Source: Lysobacterales bacterium (GTDB lineage: Bacteria > Pseudomonadota > Gammaproteobacteria > Xanthomonadales > SZUA-38). From it: a DNA stretch of 64,000 nt. Of this stretch, positions 9,578 through 18,709 are shown in pieces; position 1 is the first letter of the stretch; the number at the start of each line of letters is the position of its first letter. The notes under the pieces were generated by a model. The model did not search any database. It was not told the origin of the DNA and worked only from the letters and a program-made list of their open reading frames with translations. Where the stretch lies: the NCBI GenBank assembly GCA_030065125.1, contig JASJDM010000027.1:1-64000 (forward strand), written 5' to 3'. The position numbers and the translations under genes were made by a program.

Positions 9578-11429
9578 GTTCGTTGCGCTATCTCTTTCCT
9601 TTGTTGGTCAAAAAGGGCGGTGTCCGAAAGTTCCAATAAACGGAGGTATTCCAATAGGCTGCGGTGTGCCTAAGGCCAGAAACGACCCATTGCTTACACC
9701 GCTCCCGCACTCCCGCAAGCCTGGGCCTGAGGGGATGCAAATTCCTGCCGATCTTTGTACTGCTTTAGGTGAATACAGTCCTATGGATCATCCGACCAAG
9801 CGAGTCTCACCACATCAATTAAGCGCTGTCCGATGATGCAGGACAGCTTCAACAGCAGCGGAATGTGGGGCCCGGTCCGCTTGTTGGACTTCCCAAAACT
9901 CCCAGTCACTGAAGTATCAATGTCAGAGCGTAAATCGATCTCCCGGTTTGCCGACGATCTGAACTGCCGGGCGTTCAAATACTGGGCGATCCTTAGATTA
10001 CCATACGCGGATTGTCATTCCGTAAGAGTCGGTCAATCCGTGATTGTTCTGGTTGGACCAGGTTCTCGTGACACAGATTTAACTTAAATACGCCGTTGCA
10101 TTGGAAGACCCATGGCTAATTCCCGTTTGGCTATGCCGACGCGTACAGCCCTTCCATTTATTCCCGCCGTTACCATGGCCCGGCACGTCAATTGCGCGCG
10201 TTCGACGGAATGTGAATCCGAGCTTTGCGTCGGTAGTTTCGGTCAATACAAACAGCCCCGGATTCTAAAACAGCGTGAACGAGTGACGATTCCACCCGGC
10301 GTGTTCTTTAAACTTTCTGATGGAGGTCGTCATGCCTAGATTGGGTTTTCGGATCATCGGCACTGGTGTCTGGATGGCATCAACTGCGAACGTTCTCGTG
10401 GGCTTTCATCCTTCGGATACGCCAGCCGGCAGCGCACCAACGGGTGGAGGTAGTGAAAGGCTGTTCCAATTTCGCGATTGGGGAGGAGGCGGTGCGGGGC
10501 CGCTGGCGATGGGTTATGTTTTTTCAGAAGTGGAAGGCGGCTTTCGGATTCCAACTCGAGACTCATCCAATCGGACATTTCCGACCAATCTGGCGGGAAA
10601 ACATCTGGAACTCGATTATGGTGGAGGCGTGCTGCTGCCAGGCCACACTGTGGAGAAAGACGTGAAGTTCACTTTTTTTGAACTTGATTCGTCACAGAGA
10701 AGATCCACTCTTTTCGAGGACACGTTCCATGTTCCTGTCCACTCAATCATCACGCTGGCTGGTGGCATCAAAGTCGACGGAGTTCTCAACCAACGAAATC
10801 TCAGTTCCTGGTTTGCGCAATTTGATTACAACGTAGTCATGAGATATTCCGGCTGAACTGAACAGCGTCGAGACCAGAGCGGACTCGGAACGGTCAAGAG
10901 TATTAGCGCCGACCGCACCGCGCTTAAGGGAGCCATGCACCATATGGGATTTGCTTTTGGCCCCGTGCGGACTGGAGCAAAACCCTCCTGTTGGCCGCGA
11001 GAGCTGTTCCAGGACTGACTCGCACCAAGAAATTTGCCGCAAGAAGAATTCCAAAATGTTGCACGGCACCCTGGGAAAAAAGCGGGTCCAATGGGCCTGC
11101 AGTTTTGGAAGTACTGGACCTAAGTAGTTGAGGGTAGGGAAATACGAACAGAATATTCATGTTCGTTGTCGGATGATCTACCTGGTAGCCCGGGGATTGA
11201 CGGCGCGGAAGCACCGCCGCTGCGTGCCCAACGAGATTTCCTGGACTAAAAAATCGAGAAACCAAAACGTTGATTCTGGTGCACTTTCGTAAGGGACAGG
11301 CAGGCTCTGCAAGCGTCCGCCGCCACGCATGTCAGCCGTCGTTTGCAGCGCGGTCGCGGTGGCGAGTATCCTCAGGGTGTAGGCCGTGCCTCAACCAGGA
11401 GCAAAAGTACCCATCGGGACCCGTTGACC
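9578..11429. other. AT-richer island with one orphan gene
   Basis: This 1.85-kb stretch is visibly lower in GC and has flatter codon use than its surroundings. Apart from the orphan gene at 10332-10856 I see only short, unconvincing frames on both strands. A 17-bp direct repeat, AATATTCATGTTCGTTG, occurs at 9569-9585 (overlapping the start of the permease gene) and at 11152-11168, bracketing about 1.57 kb. No transposase, integrase, tRNA or other attachment target was recognised. Lateral insertion is possible but unproven. Confidence 0.5.
10332..10856 (+). CDS. hypothetical protein in AT-richer island
   Basis: A 174-residue protein of no family I recognise. The ATG at 10332 has a very good ribosome site (GGAGGT, 6 bases away), which favours it over the ATG at 10320. 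The N-terminus (LGFRIIGTGVWMASTANVLV) could be a weak membrane or export segment, then a Gly-rich stretch (FRDWGGGGAGPLAMGY) and a predicted beta-rich body ending QFDYNVVMRYSG. Third-position GC is lower than in flanking genes, in line with foreign origin. It stands alone with no operon partner. No function proposed. Confidence 0.55.
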   Translation: MPRLGFRIIGTGVWMASTANVLVGFHPSDTPAGSAPTGGGSERLFQFRDWGGGGAGPLAMGYVFSEVEGGFRIPTRDSSNRTFPTNLAGKHLELDYGGGVLLPGHTVEKDVKFTFFELDSSQRRSTLFEDTFHVPVHSIITLAGGIKVDGVLNQRNLSSWFAQFDYNVVMRYSG

Positions 11430-12053
11430 ATGAGTGAACAGACTGACCTGCCGACACCGTCCAATGCCCTTCCCGGGCGTTCCGACGCCATGCCGGTTCC
11501 GGCCAAGCATTATGTGTCGGGCAACGCCCTGGCGCCGCCGTTTCCGGACACCACGGAAACGGCCATATTCGGGCTGGGCTGTTTCTGGGGAGCAGAACGG
11601 GCCTTCTGGGAAATCTACGGGGTTTACTCCACCCAGGTGGGATACGCCGGTGGCAGCACTCCCAATCCGACGTATCAGGAAGTCTGCACTGGACGGACGG
11701 GACACGCCGAGGTGGTTCGAGTGGTGTTCTACCCCCAGGAGGTCGGCTATACCCAGCTGCTGCGGATGTTCTGGGAAGCCCATGACCCGACCCAGGGCAT
11801 GCGCCAGGGCAATGACATTGGAACCCAGTACCGCTCCTGCATCCTGACCTGTACCGAGCCCCAGGCCGACGCGGCCGTTGAAACCCGGGACGCCTTCCAG
11901 GCCTCGCTTTCAGAATCCGGATTTGGAAGGATTACCACCGAAATCGCGCCGGCCAGGCAGTTCTACTACGCCGAGGAATACCATCAGCAATACCTGGCCA
12001 AGAACCCTGACGGCTATTGCGGCCTGGCCGGAACCGGGGTGGCTCTTGGCTGA
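11430..12053 (+). CDS. msrA: peptide methionine-S-sulfoxide reductase MsrA
   Basis: It reduces the S epimer of methionine sulfoxide in proteins or free, using thioredoxin as reductant. The catalytic motif [12 protein letters not shown] is present with its nucleophilic Cys, followed by VGYAGG, the TGHAEVV segment, [10 protein letters not shown] and a late [20 protein letters not shown] that holds the likely resolving Cys. The product is 207 residues from the ATG at 11430; frames further upstream lack family similarity. The long N-terminal lead before the catalytic motif matches the E. coli-type MsrA. Its stop overlaps the likely TTG start of the S9 peptidase gene. Confidence 0.95.
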   Translation: MSEQTDLPTPSNALPGRSDAMPVPAKHYVSGNALAPPFPDTTETAIFGLGCFWGAERAFWEIYGVYSTQVGYAGGSTPNPTYQEVCTGRTGHAEVVRVVFYPQEVGYTQLLRMFWEAHDPTQGMRQGNDIGTQYRSCILTCTEPQADAAVETRDAFQASLSESGFGRITTEIAPARQFYYAEEYHQQYLAKNPDGYCGLAGTGVALG

Positions 12054-14058
12054 CCCGCGCCGCTGGTGCACGGCGTCACTGATCGCACTGCTTTTCGCCC
12101 CGCCACTGCTGGCAGCGGCTCCGGCTCAGGAACAACCCCCGGTACAGACTCGGACCGTCAACGACGGCCAGCTCATCCTGCAGGACGTGCCGGAACTGTC
12201 TGCGGAGCTCGCGGCTTCGCTCAATCGCTATCAAAACGTGCGGTCCGCTTCCTTTGCGGACTGGACCGGCGACAGCCGATCCATGTATGTGCTGACCCGG
12301 TTTGGCCAGGTGCAGCAGCTGCACCGGGTGGACATGCCCGGTGGCGCCCGGCACCAGCTCACTTTCACCGACGAGCCAGTGCGCAATGTTTCGCGGCAGC
12401 CGGGCGGGGATCTGCTGGTGTTCAGCATGGACGCTGGTGGCAACGAATTCTCCCAGGTGTACCTGATGGACCCCGCTACCGGCAGCTACCGGATGCTGAC
12501 CGACGGCCGCTCCAGGAATACCACCGTCCGCTGGTCCGAGGATGGCCAGCGTATCGCCTGGCAAAGTACCCGGCGCAACGGCCGCTCCAACGACGTGTGG
12601 ATCATGCAGGTGGCTGACCCGGCGTCGGCCCGTGTGGCGCTGGAGTCTCCCGACGGATCGCTGTGGGGCCCGGTGGAATTCTCCCCCGACGGCGGATCCC
12701 TGCTGGTGCAGCAGTACGTCAGCGTCACGGATTCCAGGATTCACCTGCTGGACCTTGACAGCGGTGAAAGCCAGCGAGTGCTTGGCAGCTCCGAGCGGCC
12801 CGCGGCCAACCGGGCCGGTGGTTTCGACCATGCCGGCAACGGCCTTTTCTACATCACCGATCGGGATGCGGAGTTTTCCCGCCTGGCTTACCGCACGCTG
12901 GAGCCAGGCGCCACGGAACAGATTGTTACCGGCGATATTTCCTGGGATGTGAACGGATTCCAACTGAGTCCGGACGGCACCCGGGCCGCGTTTACCGTAA
13001 ACGAGGATGGGTTTGGCCAGCTGTACCTGCTTGATCCAGGCAGCCTGCGCTACCGCAAGGCGCCTGACATGCCCGCCGGCCTGGTTTCTTCCATTGAGTT
13101 CAGCCCGGACAGCCGACGGCTTGCGGTGGTGCTGAACTCGCCCCAGACGCCCAGCGACAGCTACGTGCTGGACCTGGGTGAGGGCCCGCTGGATTCCGGC
13201 AAACTGGTCCGCTGGACTTACAGCGAGGTCGGTGGACTGGACACGAGCCGGTTTGCCGTGCCGGAACTGATACGCTACCCGACTTTCGACCGCGATGGCG
13301 ACAGGCCCCGGGAGGTCCCGGCGTTCGTATACCGTCCCCAGGGTGAGGGTCCATTTCCGGTCATCATCTCCATCCACGGCGGCCCGGAAAGCCAGTATCG
13401 ACCCTCCTTCCGTACCAGCGTTCAGCAGTGGATCGACCTGCTGGGTGCCGCAGTGATAGCGCCCAACGTGCGGGGCTCCAGGGGCTACGGTCGCAGCTAC
13501 GTTTCCCTGGACAACGGCATACTGCGCGAGGATTCCGTTCGAGACATCGGCGCGCTGCTGGACTGGATCCAGACCCAGGATGATCTGGACGCGGACCGGG
13601 TGGCGGTCATTGGCGGCAGCTACGGCGGTTACATGGTTCTGGCTTCGGCCGTTCACTACAGCGACCGGTTGAAAGCCGCCGTGGACGTGGTGGGCATCAG
13701 CAGTTTTGTCACTTTTCTTGAGAACACCCAGGACTACAGGCGTGACCTGCGCCGGGCCGAATACGGCGACGAGCGGATTCCCGAAATGCGCGAGCACCTG
13801 GAGAAGATCAGCCCCCTGAATAACGTGGAGAAAATCAAGGTGCCTCTGATGGTTGTGCAGGGACAGAATGATCCGCGGGTTCCTGTGAGCGAGGCGGAAC
13901 AGATCGTCAAGGCGGTCCGCTCCCAGGGTCACGAAGTCTGGTACATCAACGCCCTCAACGAAGGTCACGGCTTTCGCCGCAAGGAGAACCGGGAAGTTTA
14001 CGGTCAGGCACGAATCGAGTTTTTCCGCAGATATCTCCTGCCGACGTCACCCGAATAA
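12046..14058 (+). CDS. secreted S9 (prolyl oligopeptidase family) peptidase
   Basis: A 670-residue serine peptidase with a signal peptide ([15 protein letters not shown]), an N-terminal WD40/PD40-like beta-propeller (repeats such as SPDGTRAAF and SPDSRRLAV) and a C-terminal alpha/beta hydrolase domain. The triad is Ser525 in GGSYGGY, Asp609 in NDPRVP and His641 in NEGHGF. It resembles dipeptidyl or acylaminoacyl peptidases that cut short peptides in the periplasm. The start is uncertain: the frame is open back to 11878, but TTG at 12046, overlapping the msrA stop with GGGGTGG upstream, leaves a proper signal peptide. Translational coupling to msrA is likely. Confidence 0.88.
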   Translation: MADPRRWCTASLIALLFAPPLLAAAPAQEQPPVQTRTVNDGQLILQDVPELSAELAASLNRYQNVRSASFADWTGDSRSMYVLTRFGQVQQLHRVDMPGGARHQLTFTDEPVRNVSRQPGGDLLVFSMDAGGNEFSQVYLMDPATGSYRMLTDGRSRNTTVRWSEDGQRIAWQSTRRNGRSNDVWIMQVADPASARVALESPDGSLWGPVEFSPDGGSLLVQQYVSVTDSRIHLLDLDSGESQRVLGSSERPAANRAGGFDHAGNGLFYITDRDAEFSRLAYRTLEPGATEQIVTGDISWDVNGFQLSPDGTRAAFTVNEDGFGQLYLLDPGSLRYRKAPDMPAGLVSSIEFSPDSRRLAVVLNSPQTPSDSYVLDLGEGPLDSGKLVRWTYSEVGGLDTSRFAVPELIRYPTFDRDGDRPREVPAFVYRPQGEGPFPVIISIHGGPESQYRPSFRTSVQQWIDLLGAAVIAPNVRGSRGYGRSYVSLDNGILREDSVRDIGALLDWIQTQDDLDADRVAVIGGSYGGYMVLASAVHYSDRLKAAVDVVGISSFVTFLENTQDYRRDLRRAEYGDERIPEMREHLEKISPLNNVEKIKVPLMVVQGQNDPRVPVSEAEQIVKAVRSQGHEVWYINALNEGHGFRRKENREVYGQARIEFFRRYLLPTSPE

Positions 14059-14074
14059 TGGGGTCACGAATAGT

Positions 14075-14134
14075 GGGGTCAGAGTAAAGGGACAGAGTAG
14101 AGTCCACTCTACTCTGTCCCTTTACTCTGACCCC
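14075..14134. repeat. 60-bp palindromic repeat, copy 2 (GGGGTCAGAG family)
   Basis: Perfect 29-bp arms at 14075-14103 and 14106-14134 with a 2-base centre. The outer 25 bp of each arm match copy 1; the inner bases differ (GAGT/ACTC instead of AATC/GATT) yet still pair. It lies between the convergent S9 peptidase and alpha/beta hydrolase genes, and its right arm encodes PGSE plus the TAA stop of the hydrolase. Immediately to its left the 15-bp unit CGAATARTGGGGTCA is present twice in tandem. Confidence 0.9.
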
Positions 14135-14967
14135 GGGGTTTCCGGGGTTTCGTGGGACTCAATAAACCCCAGCATGTCCCGCGCGGCATCTTCGGGAAAT
14201 GCGTTCAGAAAGCCATGGCCCCACTGGGGGTAGTCCACCCGCCTGCCGTTGTTGAGGTACGCATCCATACGCAGCGTCTGCTGGTAAGTGTCGTCCTGGG
14301 GATTCATCACCAGCAACGGCTGGGTGACCCTGGATAACCGTTCCGGGTATTTCGGCGCGTAGGCGAAGGCGGCGTCATGGCCCCATTCGTAGCAGTCCCC
14401 TGCGCGCAGGTTTTCAGCCAGGGACGCGGCGGCCATCTGCAGCGTCATTCCTGGTCCTCGATGATGCAGGATGCGCTCCCACATGACCTTGAAACGGGTA
14501 CCCGCTTCATCCACGGGGATGGGCTGGAAGTATTCCAGGGCCGCCTCCAGTTCCTCTTTGCTGAACGCCGGGGCGCCAATGTTGATTACGCTCAACACCT
14601 GCCCGGGCCGCTGCAGGGTGGCTTCCACCGCTACCATGGAGCCGGTGTGATAGCCGGCCAGGTGGACGGGCATGTCCCCCAGCCGGTCATCGATTACCGC
14701 CCAGACGCAGCGGGCAAAATCCTCCACAGTAACCGCGGGCTCCGCCGGCGGCAGGTCCGATTCGCCGTGGCCAGGATAGTCGGGGGCAATGACCGTGCGG
14801 TGCGTTGCCAGCCAGGGCATCACTTCGTGGAAGGAACGCCCGGACTTGGGGCTCATGTGCAGCAGTACCAGGGGCGCCCGGCTGGGTGAACCCGGGTAAA
14901 TACCGCGGCAGTGCAGCTGACCGTAGGGACCGTCGGTGTAGCTCTTTCTGATCGATGGACCGGTCAC
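14122..14967 (-). CDS. alpha/beta hydrolase with atypical nucleophile elbow (GYHTG)
   Basis: A 281-residue alpha/beta hydrolase. Visible landmarks are the oxyanion segment VLLHMSPKSGRSF, the early DYPGHGESD, the strand-5 elbow LAGYHTGSMVAVE, the acid region VMNPQDDTYQQT and the final YPQWGHGF with the catalytic-type His. The elbow has His where GxSxG hydrolases have Ser (GYHTG), so the chemistry is unclear. Starting at GTG 14967 places it 10 bp after the upstream gene; an earlier TTG at 15015 would overlap that gene. The last residues TPETPGSE come partly from the palindromic repeat. No signal peptide, so probably cytoplasmic. Confidence 0.82.
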   Translation of the reverse strand: MTGPSIRKSYTDGPYGQLHCRGIYPGSPSRAPLVLLHMSPKSGRSFHEVMPWLATHRTVIAPDYPGHGESDLPPAEPAVTVEDFARCVWAVIDDRLGDMPVHLAGYHTGSMVAVEATLQRPGQVLSVINIGAPAFSKEELEAALEYFQPIPVDEAGTRFKVMWERILHHRGPGMTLQMAAASLAENLRAGDCYEWGHDAAFAYAPKYPERLSRVTQPLLVMNPQDDTYQQTLRMDAYLNNGRRVDYPQWGHGFLNAFPEDAARDMLGFIESHETPETPGSE

Positions 14968-14977
14968 GGTCAGGCAG

Positions 14978-15760
14978 TCAGTCTTTCCTTGCCCGGAACA
15001 TCCCGAGACCGCCAAGGATCAGCGCCAGCAGCAGCAGGCCCGGGAGCCCCATGGTCGGGACGGCAATCGGGCCCGTTTGGCCTACGCCGGTGGGCGCCGT
15101 GTAGGTGACGGTTAGCTGGGGGCGATCAGCCGGATTGACCGCTTCCCGGGAATCGTAGCGGACAGCATTCTGCAGGCCGGCCTCGTCGCCGACCAGGATC
15201 CAGCCACGGTTGCTGCCAGGGTTGTTGATCCAGCCCTGCACGTCAGAAATCAGGCCAGCCCCGGTCCAGTCATAGGGTCCGGTAAGGTTGATGATGGTAG
15301 TGGAGGCCGATGGTGAATTGGCAAAATCCCCGCCGGGATCAGCCCAGCTGTCGGTGCTGAACGAGCGAAAATTCCAGGTGGCGTCTCCCTGGGTCGGCGC
15401 GGCCCCTTGACCGCCGGGGGAGCCAGCGTTGGAGGTTCCCTCGGCCCAGTCCGCCCTAACCTCATGCAGACTCACCGTTGTGCTGCTGAGCACCGGTGCC
15501 ACCAGGGAGACGTTGAGGGTCAGGGTGACATCGGTCACCGTGGCACCGGCAGGGATTCCCGAGAGGTTGAATGCGATCAGGCTGCGCCGAAAGTCACCCT
15601 GGCGGGTGACCCCTGAGAACAGATAGGTGCCGATTCCATTGGAATTATCATTCTCGGAATAGATAGCCGTGTCCCGGGCAGCAGACGGATTGCTCACGGT
15701 CTGGGCCCAGGCCGGAAACACGCTGGACAGGAGAATGACAGCCAGAGCCACTGCTTTCAT
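14978..15760 (-). CDS. secreted DNRLRE-type protein with IPTL/PEP-CTERM-like anchor
   Basis: A 260-residue exported protein. A signal peptide (AVILLSSVFPAWAQ) is followed by a beta-rich domain of the DNRLRE type (DTAIYSEN, RRSLIAFNLSGIPAGA, SLHEVRADWAEGTSN, VQGWINNPGSNRGWIL, and DRPQLTVTY at the end). The C-terminus is a sorting-type tail: VPTMGLPGLLLLALILGG then a basic FRARKD, which resembles the IPTL-CTERM signal recognised by an exosortase-like system. It is likely surface-located or processed for release. ATG at 15760 has AAGGA upstream. No exosortase gene is in this window. Confidence 0.85.
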   Translation of the reverse strand: MKAVALAVILLSSVFPAWAQTVSNPSAARDTAIYSENDNSNGIGTYLFSGVTRQGDFRRSLIAFNLSGIPAGATVTDVTLTLNVSLVAPVLSSTTVSLHEVRADWAEGTSNAGSPGGQGAAPTQGDATWNFRSFSTDSWADPGGDFANSPSASTTIINLTGPYDWTGAGLISDVQGWINNPGSNRGWILVGDEAGLQNAVRYDSREAVNPADRPQLTVTYTAPTGVGQTGPIAVPTMGLPGLLLLALILGGLGMFRARKD

Positions 15761-15886
15761 GGAGAGATCCTTTTGATGATGGTTTGCAACGGCGGCTATT
15801 TAATCACCGCCGGGGTCGCTTGTCAGGGGGCGATAGCCAGGTGCGTGACGCCGGTCACTGAATAACTGGGACCAGGCCAGTTGCCG

Positions 15887-16429
15887 TTAACGCCCAGGGT
15901 CGGCAGCAACCGCCCGTTTTTCCGTCGACTGGCCGGCTTCCGGCGCAAATCCCGGAGGCAGATGCAGCAGCAGCGTATGCGTGGACCCGGCTTCCAGCTG
16001 AATCCGGTAAACCCGGGTGTACTCCCAGTCCTCCATATTCTCCGCCTCTCCGCCCAGGAACTGGACCAGCTCGGGCGTGGTATTGCTGTGGCCAACCACC
16101 AGAGCTGCGCCGTTGAGCCTGCGCAGCCGCCGGGCAAACCCGGTGAGGTCGGCCGGATCGTAGGACTGGACTTCCAGTTGCAGGGCCTCGGCCAGCGGCT
16201 GGGCCGTCTCCATAGTCCGGCGATAGCTGGTGCTGAATATGTGGCGGATGTCCGCATCTTTCAGCAGCAATGCCAGGTTGCGGGCTCTCTCCCGTCCAGC
16301 TTCGGTCAGTGATGGGTCGTTGCCGGCCTGCTTCTCTGCGTGCCGCACCAGGTAAACCGTTACCGCATGAGCCGGCACGGTTGCCATCAGCAGCATCAGA
16401 GGCAGTAGCAGTTGGATGGTGATCTTCAT
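15887..16429 (-). CDS. histidine phosphatase family protein, exported
   Basis: A 180-residue phosphoglycerate-mutase-like phosphatase. After a signal peptide (LLLPLMLLMATVPAHA) comes the catalytic RHAEK motif (VYLVRHAEKQAGND), then LTEAGRERARNL, the FSTSYRRTMETAQPLA segment and the second catalytic His in VVGHSNTTPELV. Length and order match small SixA/PhoE-like phosphatases. Physiological substrate unknown. The start ATG overlaps the stop of the upstream metal-permease gene as ATGA, so the two are translationally coupled. Confidence 0.87.
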   Translation of the reverse strand: MKITIQLLLPLMLLMATVPAHAVTVYLVRHAEKQAGNDPSLTEAGRERARNLALLLKDADIRHIFSTSYRRTMETAQPLAEALQLEVQSYDPADLTGFARRLRRLNGAALVVGHSNTTPELVQFLGGEAENMEDWEYTRVYRIQLEAGSTHTLLLHLPPGFAPEAGQSTEKRAVAADPGR

Positions 16430-17634
16430 GATGGCTGTGGCGTGAAGCCGGCCTCCGTTATGGCGGTTTCGATATCCTTCAGCCGGGCAGATCCACGGAT
16501 GAAAGCCCGGTTAGCGTCCAACTCGACCCGGACCTGTTCCACCCCGTCCAGGGACTGCAGTGCGCGCTCCACCTTGCGGGCGCAGTTGCCGCAGTTCATG
16601 CCGGCCACGCCGATTTCCACAGCCGGACTGGCGTCGCGGCTTCCGGCGAATCCCGCCAGACCGCGCCGGGCCCGCGACAGCGCGATAGCAGCCACCATGA
16701 TTGCCAGGACCACGCCTCCTGCGGTGCCCCACCAGGGAATGACCTCATGACTGTGGCCCGCCGTGGCGCCGTCGGTGGACAGCACAAAATCGAAGGTCCA
16801 TCCCAGCACCAGGCTTCCTACGATGATTGTGCCCAGGTAGATGACCAGTATACGGCTGCCGAATGCCCGCAGGATGGCGCCCATGGTGGCAACGTTGGTG
16901 GCCGGACCGGCCATCAGCAGGACCAGTGCCGCACCCAATGGCATGCCGGTGGTGACCAGGGCGGCGGCGATGGGCACCGATGCCGTGGCGCAGACGTACA
17001 TGGGCAGCGCGATCAGCAGCACCGCCAGGGCCGACAGGCCGCTGCCCAGGGACCACAGGCTGGAGAGCGCCGAGGGCGGAATGACAACGGTGATCAGCGC
17101 TGCCAGCAGCACGCCCACCACCAGCCATACCCAGATGGACGCCAGGATATCCCATGCGTGCCGGGTGCCACTGGCCAGCGGTTTCCTGGCTTCGGTGGTG
17201 CCTTGGCCCTCCAGGTCCGAGGCGATGCCTACGGGCTTGCCGCCCCATTTTTCTGCCAGGAAGCCTCCGACCCAGCCGGTGACCGCGGCACTGGCCACCT
17301 TGAACAGGGCAAACGGCCAGCCCAGCATGGAGGCACTGACCAGGATAGAGTCCACCCCGGTCTGGGGCGTGGAGATCAGGAAGCCGATGGACGCCCCGTC
17401 GCTGGCGCCGTCCTTCTTCAGTCCGATGCCGGCGGGAATCACGCCGCAGGAACACAGGGGCAGGGGCACCCCGACCAGGATGGCTTTACCTACGCCATGG
17501 ACGCCCCGCAGATGGCGCTGTACAAATCCCGCCGGCAGCAGCACGTGCAGCGCACCCGCGATGGCCATTCCCAGAAGCATCCAGGGCGATAACTCGGCCC
17601 AGACGCGCCAGACCTCGTTCAGGTATTCGGTCAT
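16426..17634 (-). CDS. SO_0444-type Cu/Zn efflux permease with C-terminal HMA domain
   Basis: A 402-residue membrane protein of the COG0701/DUF318 permease family: 8-10 hydrophobic segments with VPLPLCSCGVIPAGIGLKKD (CSC motif), GFLISTPQTGVDS and LLMAGPATNVATM. The last 70 residues form a heavy-metal-associated domain with the metal-binding GMNCGNC. Family knowledge points to export of copper or zinc; the exact metal is not readable. It is the first gene of a two-gene unit with the histidine phosphatase. Its upstream side is packed with hairpin repeats rather than an obvious promoter. Confidence 0.87.
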   Translation of the reverse strand: MTEYLNEVWRVWAELSPWMLLGMAIAGALHVLLPAGFVQRHLRGVHGVGKAILVGVPLPLCSCGVIPAGIGLKKDGASDGASIGFLISTPQTGVDSILVSASMLGWPFALFKVASAAVTGWVGGFLAEKWGGKPVGIASDLEGQGTTEARKPLASGTRHAWDILASIWVWLVVGVLLAALITVVIPPSALSSLWSLGSGLSALAVLLIALPMYVCATASVPIAAALVTTGMPLGAALVLLMAGPATNVATMGAILRAFGSRILVIYLGTIIVGSLVLGWTFDFVLSTDGATAGHSHEVIPWWGTAGGVVLAIMVAAIALSRARRGLAGFAGSRDASPAVEIGVAGMNCGNCARKVERALQSLDGVEQVRVELDANRAFIRGSARLKDIETAITEAGFTPQPS

Positions 17635-17670
17635 TCAGGCATCGTAGCAGATTGGGGGGTGGCAGGTGGC

Positions 17671-17995
17671 GGGGAACGGCCGCTGCGCGGCCTGGGGAAC
17701 GCTCGCTGCGCGAGCTGGGGAACGCGCCCTGGCGGGCGCTGGGGAACGGCCGCTGATGCGGCCTGGGGAACGCTCGCTGCGCGAGCTGGGGAACGCGCCC
17801 TGGCGGGCGCTGGGGAACGGCCGCTGACGCGGCCTGGGAAACGCGCGCTGCGCGCGCTGGGACGGCACCCGCTGGTGCGCCGGCAGGTTATCTTCAATCG
17901 GTCGATCGGGCGTAGAGGAGCTGCGGCCCGCGGGCGTTAATGGCCTGCCCCCAGCGCGCAGCGCGTTCCCCAGGGCGAAAAGCGCCCGTTCCCCC
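17671..17995. repeat. hairpin-unit array 1 (GGGGAACG family)
   Basis: Eight consecutive 23-24 bp units begin at 17671, 17694, 17717, 17741, 17765, 17788, 17812 and 17836. Each is a constant GGGGAACG (last unit GGGAAACG) followed by a 15-16 base inverted repeat. Three stem types recur in order: GGCCGC/GCGGCC, GCTCGC/GCGAGC and GCGCCC/GGGCGC, twice, then the first again and GCGCGC. Two units in opposite orientation (CGTTCCCC at 17964 and 17987) follow. The array sits between the divergent metal permease and TetR genes. Frames crossing it give Arg/Pro/Ser-rich peptides that are not genes. Confidence 0.9.
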
Positions 17996-18005
17996 TTCTC
18001 AAAAC

Positions 18006-18050
18006 TTGACATCAGAGTCCATTCCGGGTAACTTACTTACATGTAAGTTA
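18006..18050 (+). promoter_or_regulatory. promoter and operator of the second TetR gene
   Basis: A perfect -35 box TTGACA lies at 18006-18011, then 17 bp, then a weak -10 TAACTT at 18029-18034. The -10 is inside a perfect inverted repeat, TAACTTAC-N6-GTAAGTTA (18029-18050). The ATG of the TetR gene follows 16 bp later. Overlap of operator and -10 implies autorepression. Confidence 0.75.
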
Positions 18051-18065
18051 GAACTGGCCCCGAAA

Positions 18066-18644
18066 ATGCCCCGTCTCTCCAACGCCAAAGAACAGATCAT
18101 GGACCGAGCGCGCCGCTTGCTGCAGTCCCACGGGTTCGAGGGCTTCAGTTACCGGGACATTTCCAGTCAGCTGGGCATCAAGAACGCGGCGATTCACTAC
18201 CATTTTCCGACCAAGTCGGACCTGGGGCAGGCGCTGGTGGAGGACTTCTGCGAGGAAACGCGCCAGCAGATCGCCTTCGCCAGGGAGAACCTGACGGTGC
18301 GCAAGCAGCTGGACGCCTACTTTGAACGCATGGCCCAGGAGTTTGACCGTGACAACAGTCTTTGCCCGGTGGGCGCCATGACCACCAGCCTGGGCACCAT
18401 CTCCGATTCCATGAGAAATTCGCTCAACCAGCTGTCCGCCCTGGTGGTGGATTGGCTGACCGAGACTCTGGAGAAGGGACGCAATAACGGCGACGTGGAG
18501 TTCAGCGGCGACGCGCGCTCCAAGGCCATTCAGATTTCAGCCGCGATGCAGGGCGCACGCCAGCTTTCCCGGCTGAATTGCAGCAACCAGGTAGAGCGGG
18601 TTGCAGGACAATTCAAGGAAGAGCTCTACAAGGAACCCAGCTAA
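18066..18644 (+). CDS. TetR/AcrR family transcriptional regulator
   Basis: A 192-residue repressor. The helix-turn-helix spans about residues 10-52 (IMDRARRLLQSHGFEGFSYR, then DISSQLGIKNAAIHYHFPTK). The C-terminal part with a conserved CPVGAM resembles the TetR subgroup of short-chain or electrophile sensors; the Cys may matter but this is inference. The ATG at 18066 is preferred over upstream frames, which run through repeat DNA and the promoter. Near-identical operators lie before this gene (18029) and before the next one (18661), so it very likely controls itself and the membrane-protein gene at 18710. Confidence 0.9.
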   Translation: MPRLSNAKEQIMDRARRLLQSHGFEGFSYRDISSQLGIKNAAIHYHFPTKSDLGQALVEDFCEETRQQIAFARENLTVRKQLDAYFERMAQEFDRDNSLCPVGAMTTSLGTISDSMRNSLNQLSALVVDWLTETLEKGRNNGDVEFSGDARSKAIQISAAMQGARQLSRLNCSNQVERVAGQFKEELYKEPS

Positions 18645-18660
18645 AAAAATTTGGGTTCAA

Positions 18661-18680
18661 TACTTACCTTCATGTAAGTA
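18661..18680 (+). promoter_or_regulatory. second TetR operator, before the 18710 gene
   Basis: TACTTAC-N6-GTAAGTA, a 7-bp inverted repeat with the same spacing as the operator at 18029-18050 and a similar spacer (CTTCAT against TTACAT). It lies 30 bp upstream of the membrane-protein start, with a possible weak -35 (TTGGGT) at 18651. Confidence 0.7.
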
Positions 18681-18709
18681 AAAATGGACACTGAAAACAG
18701 GAGACGACC

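Noticed and set aside
9781-9978. 65-codon minus-strand frame (segment HIPLLLKLSCIIGQRLIDVV)
   Set aside because: It looked slightly protein-like, but has no ribosome site, no recognised family and overlaps another equally weak frame; left as part of the AT-richer island.
12076-13968. 630-codon minus-strand open frame
   Set aside because: Antisense to the S9 peptidase gene with its intact catalytic motifs; no start signal or protein motif.
17671-17858. CRISPR array
   Set aside because: The constant part is only 8 bp, spacing is 23-24 bp, the variable parts are self-complementary and recur, and there are no cas genes.
17635-18012. 125-codon minus-strand frame rich in Arg, Pro and Ser
   Set aside because: It is a read-through of the hairpin-unit array; peptide pattern follows the DNA repeat.
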